32,123 nucleotides of DNA from UBA1195 sp045598025 (GCA_045598025.1 JAZLLH010000002.1:1-32123), one strand, 5' to 3'. Shown: positions 1-8,066, counted from the stretch's first letter. Notes: generated by a model not told the origin, from the sequence alone. Program-made: numbers and translations.

Positions 1-164
1 ACCGGAACGGCATAACGCGGCCTCGGTGTCTGCGGCTGCTGCGCAACGGGCTGCGGTTTCCGGGAAGACGTGTTCCCGCCGAAAGAAAGTTTTGCAGGTT
101 GAGCATTCGACAGAACAATGCCTGCTGCCGCTGCCAGCGTGAGGAGAAATGATTTGGTATTCAT
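1..164 (-). CDS. Secreted protein, N-terminal part only (runs off the left edge)
   Basis: Only the first 54 codons lie in the window and no stop is reached. The protein begins MNTKSFLLTLAAAAGIVLS, a typical signal peptide: a short basic start, a hydrophobic Leu/Ala core, and a likely cleavage near NAQ at residues 20-22. The part after it is rich in Pro, Gln and Arg, like a flexible linker. A -7 box of the Bacteroidota type lies just upstream on the same strand (190-197), which supports the start at 164. The rest of the protein and therefore its function are outside the window. I infer export through Sec to the periplasm or beyond; nothing more can be said. Confidence 0.7.
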   Translation of the reverse strand, partial: MNTKSFLLTLAAAAGIVLSNAQPAKLSFGGNTSSRKPQPVAQQPQTPRPRYAVP

Positions 165-189
165 GGCGTTTGCCTGTTTTTTACGCCTG

Positions 190-197
190 CAAATGTA
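190..197 (-). promoter_or_regulatory. Bacteroidota -7 promoter box
   Basis: The minus strand reads TACATTTG followed by C, matching TAnnTTTG. It lies 25 bases upstream of the start codon at 164. A clear -33 TTTG element is not visible, so the assignment rests on the -7 box and position. Confidence 0.55.
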
Positions 198-241
198 CGA
201 ATATTCGGGATACGCCACACGTATTTTTCAGAAAAAATTGA

Positions 242-259
242 AAAATATTTTCCGTCGGA
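242..259 (+). repeat. 18-base dispersed repeat, copy 1
   Basis: AAAATATTTTCCGTCGGA here is identical to the minus strand of 14266-14283. Both copies are intergenic. The left half is a near-palindrome (AAAATATTTT) and the right half is not, so it is not a simple hairpin. Function unknown. Confidence 0.6.
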
Positions 260-447
260 GCCATCACTCACTCCGTACGCAGTCTGGATTTGAGTCTGAA
301 AGTGTAGCCCACCCCGAAAATCGGACGCTTGACTATATTAAAGTTGTCCTAAAAAGGGGATGTTGACAATTCGACTTTCCGATTCTTCACCCAGAAACCC
401 CAATATATTTTTACCCGCTTCCAAGCTGTGCGTATTGATTGTTTTTG

Positions 448-455
448 TACCTTTG
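448..455 (+). promoter_or_regulatory. Bacteroidota -7 promoter box for the lipoprotein-ABC operon
   Basis: TACCTTTG followed by CA matches TAnnTTTG. Transcription would start near 460, leaving a leader of about 70 bases before the ATG at 534. No convincing -33 TTTG is seen. Confidence 0.6.
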
Positions 456-476
456 CAAATCCAAAGAGACCACAAT

Positions 477-530
477 ATGGGTCATAGTTTAACAGAATGC
501 ATAAAGAACAACGGAAACATCCGCTACTGA
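477..530 (+). CDS. Possible 17-codon leader ORF
   Basis: An ATG about 20 bases downstream of the -7 box opens MGHSLTECIKNNGNIRY and ends with TGA at 528-530. It is in the same frame as the lipoprotein gene, whose ATG follows after a single codon (ATC). It may be a translated leader that delivers ribosomes to the operon, or a chance frame in the leader. The residues resemble no known attenuation peptide, with no run of one amino acid. Confidence is low because the frame is short. Confidence 0.25.
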   Translation: MGHSLTECIKNNGNIRY

Positions 531-533
531 ATC

Positions 534-1457
534 ATGAAAAACCGCTACATATACCGCATTTTCTACCTCACTCTGAGCGCTATTCTTCTGCTGGATTCCT
601 GCCATAGAAAGCAGGACGAATTTGCATTGGACGATCCGACGCAAACCTATTCCATCATCCAATCCGACAGCAATAGCGGCATAGACATCGTCAGTGATTG
701 CAACAACAACCCGATGAAAGTACGCAGTTTCATCGACAATTACGAAATTCCGGAAACAACTTATGCCGCCCGGAAAAGCAAATTCTGCTCCCTGTTGGAC
801 GAACTGAAACGGAGGATGAACGCCAAAGACAGCGCCTACGATGAAATCGACTCCCTGAACTACATGGCCATACACTACCTGCAGAACCTGCTGTCAGATC
901 CCCAGAGCCTGCGGTCCCCCATCAGGCACAGCATACTGAAAAGCATCGTTTCCAATGATGGGAAAATGCGGGTATACTCCTGGAACGAAAACATCAGCCG
1001 CAGCATGTCCAGTTACATCAATATATTCCAATACCAGCAGGCCAACGGACAGGTCAGAGCCTTCTTCAACAAAAATGTAGAATCCGACTCCGAAATGGAA
1101 TTCACCTGCGGAAAAATGGAGAAAGCCTATCGGATCCGCACCGAAAACGACAGTTTGAAACTGTACCTGTTCTGCTTCTCAGGAATCGGTGGCAATGAAA
1201 ACTTTTATAAAGGAGCCGGATGCATACGCGTGGACGGAGATTCTCTGGATTTCGACTATCCGGCCTTCAAAAAGAAAAAAAATGCGCGACAGTCTCTGTT
1301 GTTCAGATACCAGATGAACGACAAGGCAACTTTGGAATACAAACCTGAAAACCAAGTGCTTTCACTGACAAAAATCAGTCTGTACGAAAACGCTACAGAC
1401 ACAGCAAGACTTCGTCTGCAATTTGAAAAAACCGGCTTCACCCCTCTTACCGACTGA
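534..1457 (+). CDS. Putative outer-membrane lipoprotein of unknown function (307 aa)
   Basis: The N-terminus is a lipoprotein signal peptide: basic start, hydrophobic core at residues 10-20, then LLDSC with the candidate acylated Cys at residue 23. No domain is recognisable in the mature part. It is mixed alpha/beta in character, rich in Asn, Ser and Lys, with a charged helical stretch around residues 85-120. It is the first gene of an operon: its TGA shares one base with the ATG of the ABC exporter (TGATG), which implies translational coupling. I infer that it is an envelope partner of that exporter, but the link rests on position only. The start at 534 is the only ATG in frame that includes the signal peptide. 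Confidence 0.75.
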   Translation: MKNRYIYRIFYLTLSAILLLDSCHRKQDEFALDDPTQTYSIIQSDSNSGIDIVSDCNNNPMKVRSFIDNYEIPETTYAARKSKFCSLLDELKRRMNAKDSAYDEIDSLNYMAIHYLQNLLSDPQSLRSPIRHSILKSIVSNDGKMRVYSWNENISRSMSSYINIFQYQQANGQVRAFFNKNVESDSEMEFTCGKMEKAYRIRTENDSLKLYLFCFSGIGGNENFYKGAGCIRVDGDSLDFDYPAFKKKKNARQSLLFRYQMNDKATLEYKPENQVLSLTKISLYENATDTARLRLQFEKTGFTPLTD

Positions 1458-3286
1458 TGCTGACAGACCTCAAAAAGATATGGAAACTCCTGATTCCTTT
1501 CAAGCTACGCTTGACAGGAATCATTGTCCTCAATCTGTTTTCCGTCATTTTTTCCATTTTTTCCATTACCATGCTGGCACCTTTTCTGTCCGTGCTTTTC
1601 AACCAGCAGCCACCAGTAACGGAACCGCCGGCCTTTGCTTTCCGGTCGGAAAACCTGATGGCATTTCTGCAATACCTTTTGGCAAACATCATCCGGCTGA
1701 AAGGAACCACATTTGCCTTGGCCGCCGTCATTCTTTTCATTTTTGTCCTTTTTCTGCTGAAAAACACTTTCGGATATCTGTCTTTAGCGACTACGGTCCC
1801 CATGCGGACAAGCATATTGAAAAGCCTGAGGGACAATTGTTTTCATAAACTATTGACACTGCCCTTGTCTTTTTATGCCCAGGCATCCAAAGGGGATGTA
1901 CTTTCCAGAACCATCAACGATATACAGGAAATCGACACCTCTGTTCTGCAGTACGTACAGCAACTGCTCAAAGAAGGCCTGACACTGCTGCTGTTTCTCG
2001 CCATGCTGCTGTTTGTTCAATGGAAATTCACGCTTTTCATACTCATCACAGCTCCTGCTTTTGCGTTCATCATCAGTAGTATACAACGGAAATTAAAACG
2101 CAAGTCCATACAAGCCAAGCAACAGGAAGGAAGCCTGCTGGCCCTGTCGGAAGAAAGCATTTACGGATTGCGTGTTATCAAAGCCTTCCACGCCATACCC
2201 TACCAAAGACAGCGTTTTCTTGCTGAAAACGAAAAGTACAACCGTCTCATCGTCAGAATCAACCGCATGAAAGACCTTTCTTCCCCGGTCAGCGATTTTC
2301 TGGGCATGTGCATGGTCGTCTTCATCCTCGTTCTCGGATGCCGCCTTGTCGGAAAGGAACATGCCTTCCCTGCAGAAATATTCATTACCTATCTGGTACT
2401 GTTCACACAGATCATCAACCCCATCAAAACCATTTCTGATGCAACGGCCAATTTCAAGAAAGGCTTTGCCTCACTCCACCGCATCGATGAATTGCTCGCT
2501 TCCGATGAAAAAATCCTGGAATTGCCTCAGGCTCTGCCCATCGCTTCTTTTGAAAAAGAAATCAGACTGGATTCGGTAGGTTTTTCCTATGACGAAAGCA
2601 CGAAGGTCCTCCATCAAATCAGTTTCACCATTCCTAAAGGACAAATGATTGCTTTATGCGGCAGTTCCGGATCGGGAAAATCCACGATAGCCGATCTTCT
2701 GCTCCGATTCTATGATGTGGATGAAGGCTGCATCCTGATGGACGGAACAGATATACGGCAACTTAAAATCAACGATTTGCGAAATTTATTCAGCATAGTA
2801 TCTCAGGAAAGCATATTGTTTAATGATACTATTTTCAACAACATTGCCTTCGGAAAGGAAAATGCCTCGGAAGCAGACGTCTGGAAAGCGGCCGAAATGG
2901 CCCATATTGACCAATTTATCCATGGTTTGGAGAAAGGGCTGCAAACCGAGATCGGCGACAGGGGAATGAACCTTTCCGGTGGACAAAGACAAAGAATCAG
3001 CATAGCCCGCGCATTTTTGAAAAACGCGCCCATACTTATTTTGGACGAAGCCACATCTGCACTGGATACCGAGTCGGAAAAAGAGGTGCAGAAAACCATC
3101 AACGAACTGATGAAGGACAAGACCTCCCTCGTAATCGCACACCGTCTGTCCACCATAGCAGATGCCGATGAAATTCTGGTTATGGAACAGGGAAAAATCA
3201 TCGAAAGAGGCAAACATTCGACATTGATGGCTCAGCAGGGTACTTATCGGAAATTGGTTGAATTGCAAAGTTTCGACAAAAACTGA
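1457..3286 (+). CDS. ABC exporter, fused permease and ATPase (MsbA-like, 609 aa)
   Basis: A half-transporter with an N-terminal six-helix type 1 exporter membrane domain (about residues 15-330) and a C-terminal nucleotide-binding domain. Visible motifs are Walker A GSSGSGKST (402-410), the Q-loop within VSQESILF, signature LSGGQRQR from 506, Walker B LILDEATSALD with D530 and E531, and the H-loop His562 in IAHRLST. All catalytic residues are present, so it should hydrolyse ATP as a homodimer in the inner membrane. The family exports lipids, lipid A-core, peptides or drugs; the substrate here cannot be read from sequence. It is coupled by one-base TGATG overlaps to the lipoprotein before it and the unknown protein after it. 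MsbA-type lipid flipping is a reasonable guess, not shown. Confidence 0.92.
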   Translation: MLTDLKKIWKLLIPFKLRLTGIIVLNLFSVIFSIFSITMLAPFLSVLFNQQPPVTEPPAFAFRSENLMAFLQYLLANIIRLKGTTFALAAVILFIFVLFLLKNTFGYLSLATTVPMRTSILKSLRDNCFHKLLTLPLSFYAQASKGDVLSRTINDIQEIDTSVLQYVQQLLKEGLTLLLFLAMLLFVQWKFTLFILITAPAFAFIISSIQRKLKRKSIQAKQQEGSLLALSEESIYGLRVIKAFHAIPYQRQRFLAENEKYNRLIVRINRMKDLSSPVSDFLGMCMVVFILVLGCRLVGKEHAFPAEIFITYLVLFTQIINPIKTISDATANFKKGFASLHRIDELLASDEKILELPQALPIASFEKEIRLDSVGFSYDESTKVLHQISFTIPKGQMIALCGSSGSGKSTIADLLLRFYDVDEGCILMDGTDIRQLKINDLRNLFSIVSQESILFNDTIFNNIAFGKENASEADVWKAAEMAHIDQFIHGLEKGLQTEIGDRGMNLSGGQRQRISIARAFLKNAPILILDEATSALDTESEKEVQKTINELMKDKTSLVIAHRLSTIADADEILVMEQGKIIERGKHSTLMAQQGTYRKLVELQSFDKN

Positions 3287-4428
3287 TGGAACAGGCATTG
3301 CTGTACGTAGCGGGCGATTTCGCCTTGGATGTGAAGGAAAAACGGCAACTGCTGTCTGAAATTCCCTTATTGGATTTATCAGACATTGCGGATGCATGGG
3401 AAAAGAGAAAGCATCTATTCGCTTTCTGGCCAGAGGAAACAACGTCCTCCATCCGATTATCCGGGAAAGAAGACAATGAAGACATCCATTTTGAATTCAA
3501 CGGTGTACAGATACGGGTCAGCCGCAACATCCTGACCTTCCGGTTTCCGGTGCTGTTCAGGATTTGGGTTGAATACGAAGATTTCCGCTTGGAGATACAC
3601 CATTTCCTGGCCCGCTTTCTGACCCCTTTCCAAAGCCAGAACCTGCTGTTCTACCCCTCGCACTGGACGCAGCCGGAAGCCAGCATCAAAAACAAATGGC
3701 ATGGACGCAGACTGGCAGAAGCCCAACAGAAAATCCGGTGTGCAGAAAATTCATACAAACGCTGCAGGCAACATCTGAATTATTGCATGGGAGAAGCGAG
3801 GAAACGCTTCGTTATGGAGGACTATCCCGGATTTTTTGAACTTCCCTTCCGGGAAATAGACTCCGGACCGCTCGTGCTGCTTGCTCACTGTCATATCACA
3901 AAAGACTTGCTCTCTTTTGCTGAAAAAGCCGAAAGGGAAACCTGCTTCCACTGCCAAGCGGAACTGAGAACCAATAACTGCGCGTTCCAGACCTACCGGA
4001 ATGACCGCAGCGGCAACTTGCAATGGTGCAGACTGACACACTACTTTGATGCCCAAAAGCACACCGATTTCATCCATTCCGTCCAAGAGGAAAAAAGGGT
4101 CGAATGGAACAGGCACTGTTTCTTCTCCCTTTCCCTGCAAAACGACTATGTAGAAATACGGTTCAGGAAATCCGGAGCAGAACTGCTCGGAAAAAGACGC
4201 AGGCAACTGTACCGACTGCTACAGGAAATGAGGGAATACTTTCCTTTCAGCGAATACCTGTTCGCCTCTGCCTACCCTTATGCTATGATTCCAAAAGAGG
4301 CAGACAATTATCAAAAAAGAAGGAATTTCCTGCTCGAAACATCGGTCACCTACTCCCGAGCGGAGGAAATTCCTTCCTGGAATAACGGAATCCTTCTGTT
4401 GAAGGATCTGTCAGCTATTTATCAATAA
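3286..4428 (+). CDS. Unrecognised 380-residue protein, cytoplasmic by sequence
   Basis: I do not recognise this protein. It has no signal peptide and no membrane helix. It is rich in aromatic residues, Arg and Cys; the Cys residues cluster from residue 152 onward and include one CFHC pair (C220, C223). A basic helical stretch spans roughly 140-175. The cysteines do not form a full zinc-finger pattern I can name. Its ATG overlaps the stop of the ABC exporter (TGATG), so it is very probably translated with it and may act on the same substrate before export. Its last 14 bases overlap the 3' end of the convergent PorE-like gene. Codon use looks like its neighbours. Function unknown. Confidence 0.8.
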   Translation: MEQALLYVAGDFALDVKEKRQLLSEIPLLDLSDIADAWEKRKHLFAFWPEETTSSIRLSGKEDNEDIHFEFNGVQIRVSRNILTFRFPVLFRIWVEYEDFRLEIHHFLARFLTPFQSQNLLFYPSHWTQPEASIKNKWHGRRLAEAQQKIRCAENSYKRCRQHLNYCMGEARKRFVMEDYPGFFELPFREIDSGPLVLLAHCHITKDLLSFAEKAERETCFHCQAELRTNNCAFQTYRNDRSGNLQWCRLTHYFDAQKHTDFIHSVQEEKRVEWNRHCFFSLSLQNDYVEIRFRKSGAELLGKRRRQLYRLLQEMREYFPFSEYLFASAYPYAMIPKEADNYQKRRNFLLETSVTYSRAEEIPSWNNGILLLKDLSAIYQ

Positions 4429-6454
4429 CGAACTCAACCCTGCGGTTCAAAGCCCGTCCTTCTTTTGTTTCATTCGTTGCTACCGGACGAGTGGCACCAT
4501 AGCCCACCTTCGTCATGCGCTTGCGATCTATGCCTTTTTCGGCAATATAATCGATGGCGGTCTGGGCACGACGTTCAGACAAAGCCTGATTGTATTCCTT
4601 GGTTCCCATGTCGTCGGTATGTCCGCAAACCTTGACGCTCACTTTCGGATAGGCTTTCAGATATTCAACCACCTTGTCAAGACTGGCTGCAGCTTCGCTG
4701 CCTTTGAGGTTAGACTTGTCGAAATCGAACAGAATGACATCCAGTCCGACCGGCATGGCTTCACCCGAGCCCTCCAGTTCCACCAACAGATCCTTGCTTT
4801 GGAAGCCGTTGGTATCCGTAACATTGAAATCCTCTTCGTAACCATTGTATCCAACAGAGGCCACTTTGATCCGGTAATTTTTTCCGGAAGGAAGGGACAT
4901 CAGGAATTTGCCGCTTTCCGAATTGGATTCAAAAGCACCGATTTCTTTATTGGAATCCAAATCATACAATTCAATGGAAGCTGCAAGCGGATTGCCTGTG
5001 CTCTTGTCACGAACAATTCCAGTCAACAACAACATTTTGGGTTCCGACATGCGACGATCGGAATATTCGCTTTCGTCCTTATAGGAATCCCCATCATCCA
5101 GCAGATTGTCCTCTGTGGAAGTGACAAACACCTTGTCCGATTTGAAAGAGATGCAGTAGATATCCTCTTCACCGGCACCTCCTGCCTGGGATGATGCAAA
5201 ATAAGCATTCTGACCGTTTGCCGTGATGACAAAGGAAATTTCGTCATTCGGTGTATTGATAGGAGTTCCCAGGTTGCGGGGTTCTGTCCACTTTCCGTTC
5301 GTCAGCGTGGCTACATAGATGTCAAAGCCGCCCATTCCCTTGTGACCGCGGGAACTGAAGTAGAGGGTCTGGTTGTCCGGATGCATGAACACTGTCATTT
5401 CATCGTCAGGGGTATTGATCACGTTGCCGAGGTTCTCCACCACTTTCCATTTTCCCTTGTCATTCTTGGTGACCTTGTAAATGTCATGTCCACCGAAACC
5501 CATATCCGGACGATCCGAACAGAAATAGATAGTGTTCCCGTCATAGGAATAGGAAGCAGATGTTTCATGATATTTCGTATTCACACATTTGGGAAGTCGT
5601 TTGGCTGCACCGAAGGAGGTTCCTTTCAATTTGGATTCGTAGAGATTTCCTCCTCTGCGTTCCTTGTACAGAATCACCTTTTGGCCATCGTTGGACACTC
5701 CCTGAATAGCCATGTGGCCGCGCATGTTCGCACCCAAGGTCAGATGAGCGGAATCCCATTCGACAGACGTACCTCTGGAGGAACGATAGATTTTCTCAGG
5801 ATACTTTCCGTCGGAGGCAAAATTTCTTCTGCCACGTTTTTTTCCTTCTCTGCGGGAGGTGAAGAACAACAGGCTGTCATCTGCGGTAACGGCAGGACCA
5901 TAATCATCGTAGATGCAGTTGACATGCGTATCCAGCAGGTGGATAGTACAAGGGATTTCCCGCTGCATCAACTTTTTTCCGTTCTCGCACTCCTCAATAC
6001 GCTGACGAGCCTTCCTATCCCCTTCCGGAGACACTTTGGAAGAAGACAGGTACTGATTGTAATAGTTGACTGCCTCAGAAAACTCATAGCGCTGCTGACA
6101 GGCAAGTCCCTTATAGTAGAGGATGTCGTCCGCAACGGAAGGATTCAAGGCATAGGCTTCTTCCGCATATTGGGAGGCCAATGTGCGCTGACCCAACTGA
6201 GCATAGCACGCAGCTATTTCATAATCAAGCTGGGCGTTGTTCCGATTAAAATCGTAGGCCTTCAACAGGAAGGTTAAGGCTGAACGATAATCGCCTCCTT
6301 TTAAAGAACTTTCACCCAATTTTTTGTTTTTCAAAGCAGTTTTGAACTCCTTCTTGACACTGTCAGGGAAGTTTCCTGCCGAAAAATCAACGTTTTGAGC
6401 CATCATGGACGACACTATGAGCAGACTTCCCACAAAAAGTAAAAACCTTTTCAT
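4415..6454 (-). CDS. porE: PorE-like T9SS protein: TPR, PD40 propeller, CRD and OmpA domains (679 aa)
   Basis: Domain order matches PorE (PG1058) of Porphyromonas gingivalis. After a signal peptide (residues 1-20, ending MMAQ) come TPR helices (about 35-155), a PD40/WD40-like propeller (about 185-440) with repeated LYFSSRGHKGMGGFDIY-type blades, a carboxypeptidase-regulatory-like domain (about 476-550) and an OmpA-type peptidoglycan-binding domain (about 574-679). In the last, D614 (GHTDD) and R629 (LSERRAQ) match the two residues that bind diaminopimelate in OmpA. There is no lipobox Cys, so the protein looks like a soluble periplasmic protein. Known role of PorE: a peptidoglycan-tethered part of the T9SS. 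PD40-OmpA fusions are common in Bacteroidota, so it could be a paralogue. It follows the TPR gene by 36 bases and has no promoter box of its own. Confidence 0.75.
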   Translation of the reverse strand: MKRFLLFVGSLLIVSSMMAQNVDFSAGNFPDSVKKEFKTALKNKKLGESSLKGGDYRSALTFLLKAYDFNRNNAQLDYEIAACYAQLGQRTLASQYAEEAYALNPSVADDILYYKGLACQQRYEFSEAVNYYNQYLSSSKVSPEGDRKARQRIEECENGKKLMQREIPCTIHLLDTHVNCIYDDYGPAVTADDSLLFFTSRREGKKRGRRNFASDGKYPEKIYRSSRGTSVEWDSAHLTLGANMRGHMAIQGVSNDGQKVILYKERRGGNLYESKLKGTSFGAAKRLPKCVNTKYHETSASYSYDGNTIYFCSDRPDMGFGGHDIYKVTKNDKGKWKVVENLGNVINTPDDEMTVFMHPDNQTLYFSSRGHKGMGGFDIYVATLTNGKWTEPRNLGTPINTPNDEISFVITANGQNAYFASSQAGGAGEEDIYCISFKSDKVFVTSTEDNLLDDGDSYKDESEYSDRRMSEPKMLLLTGIVRDKSTGNPLAASIELYDLDSNKEIGAFESNSESGKFLMSLPSGKNYRIKVASVGYNGYEEDFNVTDTNGFQSKDLLVELEGSGEAMPVGLDVILFDFDKSNLKGSEAAASLDKVVEYLKAYPKVSVKVCGHTDDMGTKEYNQALSERRAQTAIDYIAEKGIDRKRMTKVGYGATRPVATNETKEGRALNRRVEFVIDK

Positions 6455-6490
6455 TCGATATGTGTAAATTATTGTTTATCCGTTTGTTGT

Positions 6491-7456
6491 TTATCGTTTC
6501 ATTGTTTGTTGAAGATTGATCGAGGCTTGCTCCACTCCGAGTTCCACGGCTTTCTGCCAATCGGTGCGGGCACCCTCCTCGTCATCCATCATTTCTTTCA
6601 CATTTCCCCTATGCAGATAGGCATTCCCGTTATCCGGACTCAGGGAAATCACTTTGTCAAAATCGGCAACTGCCTCTGCGTACCGGCGCTGCCTGTAATG
6701 AGTGATACCCAGATTGCTGTATGCTGACGTGTAATCCGGACACATCCGGATACACTGGGAAAAGTCGGCTGCCGCTGAATCGAATTCAGCCAAATTCAAG
6801 TAGGCCACTCCCCTGTTGTTCAATGTTCGGTAATAGGAAGTGTCCAATGCAAAGGCCTGAGTATAGTCGGCAACGGCTCCCTCCCAATCCGATAATTTGG
6901 CCTTCACACTTCCCCGGTTGTTGTAATAATAGGGATTGGATTGGTAACGTATGGCTTCCGTATAGTCAGCCAAAGCCTTTTCGTATAATTTCATCATGCG
7001 ATAGGCGCTGCCTCTGTCGTTGTAGGCCTTTGCCATGTTGTCCTTGAGAAAAATGGCTTTGGAAAAAGATTCCACCGCTTCGGAAAACCGATGTTGCTCA
7101 AAACAGGCAAGACCCAGCAGATAGTAGGACTCCGCATGTACTGGGTTTTTCTTCAGAGAAAATTGCAGATAAAAGTGCACGGAATCCCATTCCTCCAAGG
7201 CATAACAGGTTTCCGCCATCAGGTAGTACAGCGTATCCTGGCTCAGCACATTATACGGCCGACGCAACAGTTCCTTGGCAAGGTCTCCCTTTCCTTCCGA
7301 CAAAAGCGACTGCGACTGCCGGATGCGGGAATATTCCGTTTCCGCCACGGACATTTGCCCCTTTCGGCCCGCAGAGGCATTCTGCGCGTGCAACTCCAGG
7401 GGGAGCAGAAAAGCCAATAGGCTGACTACGATATATTTACAAACTATATTCTGCAT
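6491..7456 (-). CDS. Secreted TPR-repeat protein (321 aa)
   Basis: A signal peptide (hydrophobic residues about 8-22, cleavage near LHAQ at 22-25) precedes a chain of tetratricopeptide repeats from about residue 45 to 310. The repeats carry the usual spacing, for example AESYYLLGLACFEQHRFSEA, AKAYNDRGSAYRMMKLYEKA and GNAYLHRGNVKEMMDDEEGA. TPR arrays bind other proteins, so this is probably a periplasmic scaffold. There is no lipobox Cys. It is first in a two-gene unit with the PorE-like gene, and its promoter lies only a few bases upstream. A role beside PorE in the envelope is inferred from co-transcription. It does not match a T9SS component I can name. Confidence 0.8.
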   Translation of the reverse strand: MQNIVCKYIVVSLLAFLLPLELHAQNASAGRKGQMSVAETEYSRIRQSQSLLSEGKGDLAKELLRRPYNVLSQDTLYYLMAETCYALEEWDSVHFYLQFSLKKNPVHAESYYLLGLACFEQHRFSEAVESFSKAIFLKDNMAKAYNDRGSAYRMMKLYEKALADYTEAIRYQSNPYYYNNRGSVKAKLSDWEGAVADYTQAFALDTSYYRTLNNRGVAYLNLAEFDSAAADFSQCIRMCPDYTSAYSNLGITHYRQRRYAEAVADFDKVISLSPDNGNAYLHRGNVKEMMDDEEGARTDWQKAVELGVEQASINLQQTMKR

Positions 7457-7470
7457 ATATGTATAAAGTG

Positions 7471-7497
7471 CAAAGATACATAAAAAATCCTTTGCAA
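7471..7497 (-). promoter_or_regulatory. Promoter of the TPR-PorE operon, -33 and -7 boxes
   Basis: On the minus strand TTG (7497-7495) is followed after 16 bases by TATCTTTG (7478-7471) and then CA, close to the Bacteroidota TTG...TAnnTTTG promoter. It is the best-formed promoter in the window. The ATG is only 14 bases beyond the box, so the leader is very short. It sits within 60 bases of the rimM stop with no terminator between, so read-through from rimM is also possible. Confidence 0.75.
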
Positions 7498-7526
7498 TTT
7501 CAATGTAGAGAAAAAAAATCCTTTAT

Positions 7527-8066
7527 CTAATCCCCTTCTTCCGGATGCAGATAAATATCCAACAAACCCTCCGGAACCGAAAGAATGAGTTTCCGGTGTT
7601 CCCTATCTACCTGCTGAATGAACTCATCCACAATGGGGACAAGTACTTCTATCCCTTCGTGATCAATCTGAAAAAGCGCCTGATGAGGATATTCCAATAC
7701 GCCGACACACTCTCCGACATAGCCTTCTGCCTCATCTTCCACAGAAAAACCCTTTATTTCATGATAGTAAAATCGGTTTCCCGACAAGGGGGGCAAAAGC
7801 GAAACCGGAAGGCAAAGAACGGCATCCACATAGGAAGACGCATCCTGAGCCTCGATATCCTGAAATTTGATAAGCAGCTGATGACGGTTTTTGACCTTGA
7901 TGCTCTCAATTATAAAAGGAACCGGTTCCTCTCCTATTTGGAGAAAAACCGATTCCATCTGATAATACTTTTCCGGTTCGTCCGTATCCAGACTGACCGA
8001 AAGTTCGCCTTTCAGCCCGAAGACTTTGGTCACTTTGCCCAAATAAAAGAAATCCTCGGACAGCAT
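7527..8066 (-). CDS. rimM: Ribosome maturation factor RimM (179 aa)
   Basis: The N-terminal beta-barrel begins with LGKVTKVFGLKGELSV, the hallmark RimM start, and the C-terminal PRC-barrel follows from about residue 95 (YYHEIKGFSVEDE, VLVPIVDEFIQQVD). The length is normal for the family. RimM binds ribosomal protein uS19 and assists 30S head assembly and 16S rRNA processing. It lies eight bases downstream of rpsP, the usual pairing. The trmD and rplS genes that complete this operon in many bacteria are absent here; an unrelated operon follows. Confidence 0.95.
   Translation of the reverse strand: MLSEDFFYLGKVTKVFGLKGELSVSLDTDEPEKYYQMESVFLQIGEEPVPFIIESIKVKNRHQLLIKFQDIEAQDASSYVDAVLCLPVSLLPPLSGNRFYYHEIKGFSVEDEAEGYVGECVGVLEYPHQALFQIDHEGIEVLVPIVDEFIQQVDREHRKLILSVPEGLLDIYLHPEEGD

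Larger units (their letters stand above)
165..533. other. Divergent intergenic region
   Basis: This stretch separates the partial minus-strand gene from the plus-strand operon that starts at 534. It holds a -7 box for each direction (190-197 minus, 448-455 plus), one copy of an 18-base sequence seen again at 14266-14283, and a short candidate leader ORF at 477-530. I see no tRNA or other structured RNA and no clear terminator. An open frame at 118-366 crosses it, but it overlaps a signal peptide gene on the other strand and resembles nothing I know. Confidence 0.6.

Noticed and set aside
118..366. An 82-codon plus-strand frame near the left edge
   Set aside because: It overlaps the signal peptide gene on the minus strand, has a basic, irregular translation and no promoter before it.
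5342..6277. A 311-codon open frame antisense to the PorE-like gene
   Set aside because: It overlaps the propeller and TPR parts of a clear gene and has no family resemblance.
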